Below are positions 13,101 to 24,397 of a stretch of DNA of 64,000 nucleotides, one piece after another. The translations under genes were made by a program, and so were the position numbers. Each line of letters opens with the position of its first letter. Within the stretch, counting starts at the first letter, position 1. Under the pieces are notes generated by a model, which did no database searches, had not been told where the DNA came from, and worked only from the letters and a program-made list of their open reading frames with translations. The stretch is from NCBI GenBank assembly GCA_015183035.1, contig JACZZP010000006.1:1488001-1552000 (forward strand), given 5' to 3'. The DNA comes from Meloidogyne chitwoodi. Taxonomy: Eukaryota; Nematoda; Chromadorea; Rhabditida; Meloidogynidae.

Positions 13101-16100
13101 CAGTAATTAGAATTTCCGATTTTGCTCATATTCATACTTCGATCTGAAGCATGGGTGTGCCTCGTGCGTATTATTCGTGTTTTTGGGACTACTCGTTACT
13201 CGTTTTCTTTTTAAAATTCAATTTGGCACACCCCTTATATGAAGTATGAGTATAAGTAAAATCGAAAATTCCAAGAATTAGATATGAGTATGATTTTGGT
13301 ATGACATTCCAAGCACTAATATTTCTTTATTATATTTTATAACGTATTTAAGATAAATTTAAATTTTTATATTTCTTAAATAAATATAACCTTTAAAATA
13401 TTGAATTGATTTATTTCTTTCTTCTATTTGTTTTCTAATTTTTGAAATTGAAAGAGTTTCTCCTGTTATTTCTTTAATAGTTTTTTCAGTTAAAATATTA
13501 TACATCATTTTAGTAATATATTTTCCAAAATAATACATAAAACCTAATTTAGGATGATATATTTCATGTATTTCTTTTTCAGTAATTTTTTGAAATAATT
13601 CATCAGTATCTTCCATTTGTTCTATTGTACGGTTAATAATAAGGCGTATCTGCAAAAAATAAATTTTAATTTTTTTACAAAAATAACTTTTTAATTAAAA
13701 AATTTATAAATTAATTGTATTTTTTCTTAAACTTTAATTTACTCTACACTAATAAATATTCATATATTTATCCTTTCTTTATTAATTAGAAAAATTATTT
13801 TCTTACTATTTGTTTACTTTTCATATCATCTGTACTCCACCATTTTTCAATTTTTTTCGAACCAAATTTATTTCCAGTAAATATAGCAATAGCTATTGAA
13901 ATTACCTCAGTTGGAGTATTTACAAGAATTAAAATGCTTTTTTTAATTAATTCTTTTATCTTTTTATCTTTTAAAATATTCTTTTTTAAGTGAATTTCTG
14001 GCATTGTAAAATGCATAGCAAATAATACAATTTCACTTAAAAGAACTCCAAGACCCATTGAATTCATCGTCATTGCTGACATTTTTTCAATATCCATTGA
14101 TGCATCAATCTTTTCTTTAATATGTTCTTGAAATGCAATATCTCTTTCTTCAGGTAAAATAATTGGAGTTATTTTATTTTCATTTTTAAATGTTATTTTG
14201 TTAAATAATGTATTTTTATTTTTTTTACGATATTCCAAAACAATTTTATCTAAATTAGGTTTTTTTAAGAATTCTTGTTCATATAATTTGTAGAGTGAAG
14301 CATATTGTATATTACGCCATTTATTTACTTCTAAAGGTACCATTGCCCCAGAAGTAAATGTAGCTATCTTAAAAAATTAATTAAATAAAATAAATAAATT
14401 AAAATAAATTAATTAAAATTACTAATTAAAATTATTATTTTTTTAATAAAATAATTTTTACCAAATTTGCTGGAAGAGCTACAAATATTGAATAGTTCGC
14501 CAACTTTTCAGTAAATATATCTAGATCTGCTATATTGTTAGGTATAGAACCGACAGCTGCAATTCCACCAGCAACAAGTGCATCGCAAAAATTTCCAAAT
14601 AATTCGCTTATTTCAATAAAATTTGCACCTTTAAGTTTCTCTAAAAGACGTTTAATAACAAGCGCATCAAATGTTTCCGCAAATTGAGGTGTTAATGAAT
14701 AAAAGAAAATTTCAGATAATATTTCAGCAACTGGATTATGTTTAGCAACTTTTTTAATTATTAATGGCCAAAGACCAATATCAAGGCCTGCTGCAATTCC
14801 ACCAGCACCAATAACACTTAATCCCAATCCATAAATAAATTCTTTAAGTAATTGTTTGGCATTATAAACAGAATTGAGTATTTGTGCACCCATCCTTTTT
14901 AAATAATTAATAAATAAAATATTTGAAAAATGTAAAATATATAATTAATTTAATATTATTTTATAATATTTATTTAAAAAAAGGTAAATAAATATTAAAT
15001 CTTTATATAAAGATTTAAGTGAATAAATACGTAAAGAAATTATAAAAATTATTTAAAAAAAAAGAAATTAAATAATAATATTTATAAAATTCAAACCTTC
15101 CACGAAATTCCATATGAGCATGATCATCTTCATTTTTATATTTTAAAACAGCTAATATTGGATCTATTAATTTATTACATTCATTATCTTTATCATTTTC
15201 TTTTATTTCATTTTTAAATTTAATAAATGCATTTAAACTAATAGTTCTATATTTTGCAACTTTATTCTTTCCCCAAGTAGATTTTTTTAAAACCCATTCT
15301 TTCATACTATTTGTTAATCCAAAATCTGCCCATTTAAATTCTTCATTAAGTAAATTATTTATATATTCATCATTTTCAGTTATTTCATTATTTAGTTTAT
15401 TTTCTTTTTCATCTTTAGTCATTTTATCATCAATTTCTTTCATTTCTTTATGCATAAATCTCAAAACATTTTCATTAAGTTTTATTTTCCATTTATTTTC
15501 TAGATTTTCATTAATATTCTCTTGATTTATTTCTTCAGGATTTTTAATAAAATTTTCAGGATATTTGAGAAATTCTAACATTTCTTGGTAATATTCAACA
15601 TTTAAATTTTTAAATCTTTCATCTGGTGGTTTGACACCTACTTCAAAATTTATATCCTAAAAATATTATAATTTAAATTAAAAAATATTTTTTTACTTGA
15701 AGAAATTTAAATGGATTTATTTTCTTTTTAATTAAATAAGCATATTTCTTTTCATCTTTTTTTACAATTTTTTCTTTTTCAATATCACTTAGTACTTCTG
15801 TTTTTAATTCCTCAATTTTTTCCATCAATTCATTTATCTTTATTTTTCCTTGTTCAACACTGATTTCTTTCAAAATATTTATAAATTCATTTTCTAATAT
15901 TGTAAAAATATCTTCAATGTTTGATTTTGATTGTTCTTTTTTTTGTGATTTTTTGTTTAATATATTCTTTTTTATTTTACGATTATAATTAGGCAATAAC
16001 TAAAAAATAATTATAAAAGAATTCTTCATTATAAATGATTGTTGTTATTTTTTATATAGATAATTATTAGGGCTGCAGATTTTAGTTTTTTAACTTTTTT

Positions 16101-17495
16101 TTTGCTGAATGTTACAAGTCGAGATATGCACAAAAAACGTAAAATGAGCAACAATTTGTTGATTTAAATGCAACTATTGGCAACTATTTTAACTATTTTG
16201 GCCTTTTAAACTATTTTGAACTATTTCGGGATTTTTAGGGATTTTAGTACTATTTTGGCATTTTTTGCCAAATTTCAGACAAAAAATATCTTAAATATTG
16301 AAAAAAGGTCAAAAACGGTTCATGTAGAAAATTATATGAATGGAAAATATTAAAAAAATTTCTCATTGATATTTTGTCTGTATTCCCCCTTAGTGACATT
16401 TTGTCAAATTTTTTAGTTAAATAGTCAAAAAATTAAATTTTTAGCATTTTTACTATTTTGGACTTTTTTTCTATTTTTACCAACTATTTTGACACTTTTT
16501 TAACAACTATTTTAGTCACTATTTTGCATTTTTTAGCAACTAAAATCTGCAGCCGTAGTAATTATATATTTTATAACTATTTTTTATTAGAACTTTAATA
16601 TTTTTTTAATGATTAAAATAATTTAATTAAAATTGACCGGTGCAGTAAGCGATTCAGTTTGTACATCTTCATTATTTATGTCTTCTTCTATATTGTTATC
16701 TTCTTTCACCGCATTTAATTTCTTCTCTGCATTTTTTACAGTTTCTTTAAATTTTTTTACTACCCAATCCAAGAGTTGTTTAGAAATTTTTTTATTTTTT
16801 CTTTGTTTTTCAATCTCATATTCAAACTCAATATCAGAGATTTTTTCAAAATCCAGATATGCTTTATCTACAAATTCTTTCTTTCCATTATAAATTGCTT
16901 GAAGCAATACATGCGTACTCATCTGAGTTTCCTCCTTCTTTTCTTTTTCTTCATCTTCCTCATCCACATTTTTTTCTTCTTCTAATTTGTCCACTGATTT
17001 GACATAAATCATCTTTTTATCATGTTCAAACTTCTCAAGAACATCTTCCGAAAAAGTTAAAGCCAAATCAAAAAAATATGCTTTTTCAAAAATATCTTTT
17101 GGTAATGGAAATCCAATAATACATTTATCATTTTCAAAATGTGTTTTTTCTAGTTTTTCTCTTTCACCGTCAATTTTATCAATTTTTTCATAAACATATT
17201 CTAATATTTTTGCGACAGTTTTGTCCTTTGATGTTATAAATCTACATCTTTTTCTATCTTCAAAAAAGTCTTCTTCTTTACAATAAACTTTAGCAGCAAT
17301 TTGGTTAGGCAAAAAATATTTATCATTTTTAACCACTGTTTCAGAACCAAAGTTGAAACTATGACCACCCAATGAATCCAAAGTTCGCCCAAATGATGAA
17401 TTTCTTGAACTGCTTTTATTTTGAACAATTTTGATTAGAGAAATAAACGAATAAAGAAGCATTAAAAATTTTAAAAATGATATTTTCAAATTCAT
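7116..17495 (-). CDS. Gene B: 21-exon secreted multi-module protein, paralogue of gene A
   Basis: Exons: 17495-16638, 15999-15697, 15656-15097, 14894-14462, 14367-13807, 13649-13391, 12879-12724, 12675-12452, 12240-11875, 11700-11261, 11216-10936, 10890-10718, 10613-10503, 10297-10170, 10075-9450, 9297-9080, 9035-8905, 8845-8711, 8605-8376, 8268-7346, 7299-7116; about 2,430 codons. The signal peptide is FLKFLMLLYSFISLIKIVQN. Exons 1-6 match gene A: N-terminal domain, charged exons, Gly-rich hydrophobic exon 4 (LSVIGAGGIAAGLDIGLWPL) and exon 5. Exons 7-12, 13-17 and 18-21 are three copies of one module. Each module has a TEAH-type exon, a coiled coil, a GYCLAKRF...FNDDG segment and a YYENI...LKNNW...FERPEEWA exon, with matching intron phases. 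Two frame breaks occur: exon 9 meets TAG at its donor, and exon 15 shifts frame at about 9677-9680. Each is cured by one added base. The exon 1 donor and the exon 10 acceptor are the least certain. No family was recognised. Confidence 0.7.
13105..13281. repeat. Imperfect inverted-repeat element in gene B intron 6
   Basis: The left arm (about 13110-13161) reads AATTTCCGATTTTGCTCATA and on to GGGTGTGCC. The right arm (about 13222-13281) is its imperfect reverse complement, running from GGCACACCCC to AAAATCGAAAATTCC. The arms are about 50 bp and the spacer about 60 bp. It looks like a foldback MITE. Its exact ends and target-site duplication are unclear. It lies wholly within the intron between exons 6 and 7. 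Confidence 0.55.
16068..16557. mobile_element. hAT-like non-autonomous transposon (MITE), 490 bp
   Basis: The left end is TAGGGCTGCAGATTTTAGTT; the right end is its reverse complement with one mismatch (AACTAAAATCTGCAGCCGTA). Flanking 8-mers ATAATTAT (16060-16067) and GTAATTAT (16558-16565) match at 7 of 8 positions. An 8-bp duplication and a TAGGG-type terminus are typical of hAT elements. The interior has no ORF and repeats AACTATTTT/TTTTGGC-like words. It lies in intron 1 of gene B and accounts for most of that intron's length. The family call is inferred from the ends alone. Confidence 0.75.
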
Positions 17496-18866
17496 CTAAA
17501 AAAATATTGAAAAATTCATAGATATCAAAAAATCAAATTTCATATAAAACTTAATCTCATAATAAACTCAAGGGATCAAATCATAAGGAGAGATGTTCCC
17601 AAATTTCGAGTTTTGTTTGGATTTTCGAAATTTAGTAATACATATTATTCGCTTTTAATGACTTTCATTGGACGAAGAGAAGAAAATATGTTTATGGAAA
17701 TAAAAATTTTAAAAACCCATTAAAATATTATTGATGGACGAGATTCAAAGTTGATTCAAAGTAGCTGGTTGTTTTTGACAATTTCTTAACAAATCTGAAT
17801 AATTCGTTTTCTCTAAGCTGATTTTTTTAAATAAACAATTTAATAATTATTAAAAAAATTATTCAAGAACTTTGAATAGATTTAATCTAAACGTCTTTTC
17901 TTTTTTAGAAATATACATACCAGGATGCATATCGTATCGTATATCCTATTTTACCGAACGATATGCATCCCTGATACCCTACATTTGTATGCTTTTGAAC
18001 TTTACTAAAATTCATATCAACGTAAAGGATATTTAAAATAACAAAATTACAATATGTATTTTAAAAATTTATTAAATTGAAAATAAGGTGAAAATATTTA
18101 ATAAAAAATTAAAAAAAAATAATTGAGAAATAAATAATATGGGAGATTTTCATTAATTCAGTTGCCTTTAAAAGCCTTATTTAGATGAAGGCGGGATTGC
18201 ACTCTCTCGGCATCAGAATCCTGCCTACTCAATCAAGGTCATCACTTTGGGGAGATTTTTTCCTTTCTCGAGTTGGCAAAAAAATTTCCTCTCTCTTTGG
18301 CAATTTTCCTCTCTTTCTTTGGGCATTGAGGAAGCTCGTGACTGCCATGGGTTTTAATGCCAAAAGAAGTGATGAACTAAGAGGATAGGACAATTTTTTG
18401 CCAGCTCATTTCTAAAATTTGCCCAAGTGCAAGCAGTCATGGGTTTTCTTAATGCCAAAAGAAGGGATAAACGAAGGAGGGAAAATTTTTACCAGCTCGA
18501 TTTTTAAAATTTTCTCCGATCGATCAAGCCAAAAATCTGCCCGATTCTGAATCCGGAAAAATCGATTTTACTTTGTATTACTTTTAACCCGATTATGAAA
18601 TTCTGTAAGTTGTAAGTATGTATGTAAATTATTTTTCTAGCATTTTCAAATCTCAAAGTTTTATAAATATTAGGATCGTTTCATGATTTTTAACTTTAAC
18701 ACATTACATATATGTATGAGTTGTAGAAAAATATGTTGACTAATATAAGCATTGATTTATTAGATTTTAACTTAAATCCAATTTTAAATTACTCAACATT
18801 TGTTTTATTTTTCAATTTTTATTTTAAATTTTAAAATTGATTTAATATTTTTAGAAAAATTTATTA
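17496..18866. other. Intergenic region with a short palindrome and an imperfect tandem duplication
   Basis: This spacer lies between the divergent gene B and CHMP2B. At 17921-17973 the ends CAGGATGCATATCGT and ACGATATGCATCCCTG form an inverted repeat with a 22-nt loop, like a tiny foldback element. At 17601-17633 there is a 9-bp hairpin (AAATTTCGA / TCGAAATTT). From about 18170 to 18560 the base composition is less A+T-rich, and two imperfect copies of an 80-90 bp unit (18346-18425 and 18438-18515) share CATGGGTTTT and AATGCCAAAAGAAG. A 67-codon ORF crosses this patch, but it shows no splice context or protein likeness and I do not call it a gene. Confidence 0.5.
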
Positions 18867-19945
18867 ATGGATTGGGTTTTTGGAAAGCCAAATGAGAAAG
18901 GTATTTAATATACTTATATTTTGATCTTCAATTTATTTTTTTAATTTTAAGAAATTCAACGAAAAGAAAAACGTGAAATGAGAACAGCAACACGTGAATT
19001 AAATTTAGATTATCGTCAATTAGAAAGAAAAGAAAAAGAATTGGTTTAATTTTCTAATTAATTTAAAATTATAATTTTTTATTTTTAGGAGCAACAAATT
19101 AAGCAATTGGCAAAATCTGGACAAAATGATGCTTGCAAATTACTTGCCAAACAACTTGTACAAATACGCAATTTAAAGACTAAAAACATTGGAGCGAATG
19201 CAACAATTACTTCAATTTCTTCAAAAAATAGGTTTTCTTTTTAATTTTTTCTCGGAAAAATTTTAATTAACATCTAGTGAAATTTTTAGTCAAATCTAAG
19301 TTTGGGCTTCGATATTTTTCCTTCAATCACCAATCTTTATTTGAAAGTTTTTAATTTTTTTTTGATTAAATATTAACACATTAATAGATATTATTTAAAT
19401 TATTTTTGACTTTTATTATGAAAATTAATTTAAAAAAGTTTTTTTCTTAAAAAACTAAATTTTAAAGACAAGCTCAAAGTTTAAATACAATGGCTAATGC
19501 AATAGGGATTACAGCTTCTACAATGAAAAATGTAAATGCTCGAATGCCTGTACATAAAATGGCTAGTGAAATGCAGGAATTTGGAAAGCAACAAACATTA
19601 ATTGATATGAAAGGAGATTTAATCGATGAAACATTAGATTCTATGTTAGAAATGGATGATGATGATGCTGAACAAAAAGTTATTGACCAAGTACTTGATG
19701 AAATTGGAATTGAGACAAAACAGAAGGTTTTCTTTTTAAACAAAAATTACTATAAGTATGTTGATTTTTTGATTATAACAACTTCAGAACTTTTCTTTTA
19801 ACATTACGAGTTAAAATAATCCTTCTTAATTTTTCTTTCACAGTTATCAAAAATCCCCAAAGTTCGAGATCAATTGGCTTCAACAAGTGAAAATGAGATT
19901 TCTGATAAGGATTTGCAGAAGATGCTTACAGGGTTGAGAAATTAA
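18867..19945 (+). CDS. CHMP2B: Charged multivesicular body protein 2B (ESCRT-III)
   Basis: Five exons (18867-18900, 18952-19043, 19089-19231, 19468-19726, 19844-19945) give 209 aa, close to the family's usual length of about 213. ESCRT-III subunits polymerise on endosomal and other membranes to drive fission and recruit VPS4. The N-terminus is MDWVFGK. A basic helix follows, with LAKSGQNDACKLLAKQLVQI, close to the CHMP2B (rather than CHMP2A) helix-2 sequence. The acidic C-terminal half has QVLDEIGIE, the CHMP2B/VPS2-type block. The C-terminus ends KDLQKMLTGLRN, the position of the VPS4-binding MIM1 helix. It is divergent from gene B and stands alone on the plus strand. Assignment to the 2B rather than 2A branch rests on these motifs. 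Confidence 0.92.
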
Positions 19946-22070
19946 TTTATATGCCAAAAAATCTCTTATTAAACATTTTTTTATTTCTTTGTAAAAATGA
20001 TTGTTTTGATTAAGTAAATTTCTGGCTAACATTTACATACAAAAAATTTTGAGAGATTTTTGAAAATTTCGATTTTAGTCTATAATTCTGGATAAACTTA
20101 ACAAAAAAATTTTTTCAATTACATCAAATATTTTTGAGATATTGACGCATAATTACATATATAGATAGATCTATTTTCTTTTTAAGGATAGAAAGAATTT
20201 ATTTATTTTTATTTTAATTAATTTTTAGTTTATAAATTATTAAATTTTTTGGATAAAAATGAGTCATCTTAATAAATTAATTCCTTTATTTAATAAAATA
20301 AAGCCCTATACAGTTTGTAATATTTAAATATAAAATAAAATTATTTAAAGAGGAAATATGTTAGATATTAAAATGATGTTTTGTGATACATATTTAGGTA
20401 TATATTAAAATAATTTTTATTCAAAGGGATTCTATTTTTAAAAAATACCTATTGGTGATTTTCTAATTGCAATAATACTAGAGATATTTTAAAAATCCTA
20501 TTTACATTTTTGTTTCCAAAAATGAAATTTTTTAATAATTAAATAGAAATAAAAAAAATTTATTGTTTGACGTCTTTTTTTATAAAATAAAATTTTCGGC
20601 ATTATATTTATTTTTTTTTTGTAAATAAATGTATCCTTCACTTTTTCTCTATTCCATTTCAGCTCATGATCTTGTTTATCTTATCTTTGTTTTTAACTAA
20701 AATTAAAATCTCAAGGAATTTGTAAATAATTTGAACAAAATTCCTTTCTTTTTAACGTCAACAATTTCATATTTATGAACATGCGCAAACATTTACTAAT
20801 GTTTTGGACATTTTAAAAGTGGTGCTTAGTTACTCCATAAAATATTAACATTCCATTTCTAAATGCTTAAAAAATGGAGAGCATCTACTATAAGATTATT
20901 TTTTTATTTATAAAAAAAATAATAAATAGAGAATTAAATTTATTTATAGAATTATATTTTATTAAAATAATATTAACGTCAACATTCCGTATTTCAAAAA
21001 TCATTTAGCAAGATTAGTGTGTTTATATAAATATAGCAATATTATTCCTCTTCAATTCAGTTTCTTTTATTATTTTATTTTTCAATATTCATCTTTTGAT
21101 TATTTTAAATAAATAATAAAATTAATTATTTGATCCTAAAATTTATCAATTTTTGGAAATTTAAATTTTTTTATAATTAAATCCCATATACATATACATA
21201 TTTTAATTTCCCAATTATCCCGATTTTTTATTTTTTGTAAATAAATACCTACATAGTGGTCTTAGTATATTCTCTTAATAAAAATTAATTAAATGTAATA
21301 AATTTTAATTATATTTTAATTTTCATAAAATTTCAAAAAACATCATTTTTATTATTTAAATTATTATTCTATCCATTATTACTTTACTCCCCCGCTTAAA
21401 AATTATTAAAAGCTAATTAATGTATTTTATTTTTAAATTACGAGATAAAAAATATATATACATAATGGCTTCTTTAAAATCTCTTTTAAACTAAAAGCTT
21501 TTATAAAAATGTCATTCATATAAACAATATGAAATTTGTGCAGAAAATATATTTATTTCATTTTTAATTATGCCTAATCAACATTCATAATATCGGATCT
21601 GGTTAACTCTTGATTATTTTAAAATTTGTAATTTAATCACTAACAAATTAATTAAATATTTTAAACAATTTTAAGAATTATCTTTCTCCTTTTTCTTTAA
21701 TGATAAAAAACATTTTAAGAAATAAAAGAAATATTTTAATGAAAATAAATTATGAAAAATATTTTTAAGAATTCTATAATAAAAATATTTAAAAATAACA
21801 AAGTCTGTTACGTTGGCAATTAAATTAACTTTTCTGATTTCCTAATTGAGAGTAAATAGGAAATAAATTTTTTAGTAAACCAACAATTACTAATTAACAT
21901 TACAATAACTAAATTCTTTCATCCATTTTTACTTTATTTCCCTTTTTTGCTTTCAATTTTAAAATTTTTTATTCACAAATCTTGTTTTATTTTTAATTCA
22001 TATAATTAATTTATTTTATAATTTTAAGATTAAATTAACGTCCTTTAAATATTAATATATTTTCTAATAA
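19946..22070. other. Long A+T-rich intergenic region
   Basis: About 2.1 kb downstream of CHMP2B and upstream of the Phactr gene. It is almost entirely A/T runs, with in-frame stops on both strands and no splice-bounded exon, tRNA or clear repeat. It presumably contains the 3' UTR of CHMP2B and the promoter of the next gene. Confidence 0.6.
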
Positions 22071-22841
22071 ATGGATACATTTCTTATTCCTTCTCGACGC
22101 AGTTGGACAATTGGAAACTTTAAGTTAGTAAATTATAATTTTTTAAAAATTACTTAAATATTTTAAATGTTTTCTAAATTTTTAAAAATAAAAAAACTCA
22201 ATTATTTATATAAAAATAATTTTATTTAGAAAATTCACTTCAAATAATTCAAATAATCAACAAACTCTTAAATCCAAAAATTCAAATACCAGGGATAGTG
22301 AAAATTCACTTGAAAAAGCTATCTTAAAAAGAGTAAATACTAGAAGAAGTATTTTGAAGAGAGTTTCAACTTGTGAAGAAATTGATGACTTAAATAAACA
22401 AAATAATCAAATAAAAGAAGTTGAAAGACAACAAATTTCCAATTTAAATATTCAAGGATCTAACGAAATTATCAAAGATAATGGAATTAAAATACGTAGT
22501 GCATATACAAATAAACGAAAAGTTTTACTTCGAAAGGTAATAATATACTACAAATATTTAATATTTTGAAATTTTTTAATAAAATGATTATTTTAAATAT
22601 CCCAATATTTTAGTTGAGCCATGCAGCCCTAGAAGAAATTCGCGCACGAATGATTAAATTCAGTGAATATGTTGAAATTAGTGAAGTAGAGAAATATGAC
22701 AGAAGAGGTGATAAACCTTGGAAAAGAATAACACCTGAACAAAAAGAACAGATTAAACGTGAACTTAATGATTTTAAAGCAGAAATGGATGTACATGACA
22801 TGGCACGAAGATTTACTCGTTTTCATAAAGAACAATTTTAA
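22071..22841 (+). CDS. PHACTR: Phosphatase and actin regulator (Phactr) family protein, short
   Basis: Three exons (22071-22123, 22230-22536, 22614-22841) give 195 aa. Phactr proteins bind PP1 through a C-terminal segment and G-actin through RPEL motifs. The C-terminus is diagnostic: IRARMIKFSEYVEI, YDRRGDKPWKRITPEQK, IKRELNDFK, MDVHDMARRFTRFH. This matches the PP1-binding tail of Phactr1-4 (FSDYVEV, YDRRADKPWTRLT, RELNEFK, EMEVHE, LTRFHRP). The upstream part is Asn/Ser/Lys-rich, with repeated KRV/RRS words; no full set of RPEL repeats was seen, so the protein is much shorter than vertebrate Phactrs. An unseen 5' exon or alternative long isoform is possible. Confidence 0.85.
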
Positions 22842-23283
22842 GAATTTTAAATAAATAAAAAAAAAGATGAAAATATTTTAATTTTTGTCTTTCAAATAAA
22901 TTAATTATCACTAAAAATTATAAATACTAAAGAAAATTCAAATAAGAATTTTTGACATTTTCTTGTAATAGAATCTTAAAACAAAAATTAACAAGAAAAA
23001 TGAGTTGAGAAAAAAAATTATTAAAAATATCACTCACATATTTATTTAAACAATCCAAGATATATTTGAAATTTATTTTTTTCCCACAAATGAATTTCTT
23101 ATATAAGATTAACATAAACAAAAAAAGAGATTTTTATTATGCTCTTTTTTCTTAATTTTTTTATGGTATTTGGACAATTAAAAAGTATACACATTTCAGT
23201 TTAAAATTAAAAAAATTATATACTATTTATTTACATTAGTACTTATACAACTGTTAACAGTGGTAAAAATATTAATATATTTT
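22842..23283. other. Convergent intergenic region
   Basis: This 440-nt spacer lies between the 3' ends of the plus-strand Phactr gene and the minus-strand Nudix gene. It is A+T-rich with candidate AATAAA words on both strands. No coding exon was seen; short ORFs here lack splice sites and protein likeness. Confidence 0.5.
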
Positions 23284-24271
23284 TTATTGAGGAAAAATAC
23301 ATTGTAAAGCCTGCTGTAGTGTTATAGCAGTAATTCCCCAAATTTTTCGTCTTTTTGTGGTATGCTCTTCTCTGATAAAGGGAGTAAGTGGTATTACATT
23401 TTCAACAACAAAGACTGGTAGTTTGTAGTAAAATGGAAGGCCATCATGTAATGAAGCACCCAATCTTTATAAAATTATTGAATTTTAAATATTTATTTTA
23501 AATACCTAAACGAAGTAAAACGTATTTTAGCCAAAAGTTCTGCGAGAGAGACTAAAAATACGCTTTGAACTTCATCTTGTTGAGGAATAAGTTTAGATTC
23601 CAAAGAAGCAGGTGAAAAATTTCCAATCAAAGAAGCAACAAATGGAGTTGTTTCTCCACCCGAATTTCGAAGTATAATAGACGGCAATTTACCCCAAACA
23701 TCCTTATGTTAGATTAAGATTATTTCAAAATTTTAAATGAAAAATAACAATGTACTCCCGTCCAAGTCCAATTTCTTCTTCTATTTCACGCAATGCTGCC
23801 AGCTCTAATGATTCATTCTGTTCGATAGCACCTTTAAAAAATAAAATTAACAATTTTTATCACAAATCTTGAGTCGTACAGACTATTGCCTAAAATTAAA
23901 TTACATCTCCCCATACGAAAAAATAAATACCCACCACCAGGAACAGAAATTTCATTGGCATGCTTCCTCATTTTTGCTGCTCTATGTGTTAATATCACCC
24001 AAGTACCAGCTTGTTCTTCTCCATCGGGTGCAAAATCAACCAGAATTACCATTGTCGCAAATTTTTTGCCGACATTAATGGAAGGAGAGTCTGATGCTAC
24101 TAAAGAACTTATTTCATTTTGTAAGATTGGTTGTGGACGAAAAGAGCAAAAAGATTCACGATTAGCAAACACAGGCTTGTAAACTGTTTTTGCATTGTAA
24201 TTGGAAAATGAACGCTGACAATGAGCAAATCGAAACCCTAGTATTATTCCATTTCGGGGAAATCTCCACAT
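23284..24271 (-). CDS. NUDT8: Nudix hydrolase, coenzyme A diphosphatase type (NUDT7/8-like)
   Basis: Four exons (24271-23935, 23831-23749, 23702-23506, 23464-23284) give 265 aa. The Nudix box is assembled across the first splice junction and is perfect: G-x5-E-x7-REUxEExGU as GAIEQNESLELAALREIEEE followed by IGL. The preceding VILTHRAAKMRKHANEISVP and the late KRRKIWGITA block are characteristic of the NUDT7/NUDT8 CoA-pyrophosphatase branch, which splits CoA and its esters into 3',5'-ADP and phosphopantetheines. The N-terminus (MWRFPRNGIILGFRFAHCQR) is basic and may target mitochondria. No clear C-terminal SKL-type signal is present (it ends CIFPQ), so NUDT8 fits better than peroxisomal NUDT7. 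It lies 126 nt downstream of THOC5 on the same strand, probably in an operon. Confidence 0.88.
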
Positions 24272-24397
24272 TGGAGAAATTTAAAAAATTGATCAAAATA
24301 TAAAAATGGTATGTAGAATAATATAAAAGAATAAAAGAAATAAGAATAAAATTCATTGAACAATAACAAAAGAATCCAAAAAAAATTTTTTAAACAT

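Noticed and set aside
16633..16985. Two plus-strand open frames of 69-86 codons
   Set aside because: Antisense to exon 1 of gene B; no splice context or protein likeness.
18185..18388. 67-codon plus-strand ORF in a less A+T-rich patch
   Set aside because: It crosses an imperfect tandem duplication, has no partners or recognisable content, and ends abruptly.
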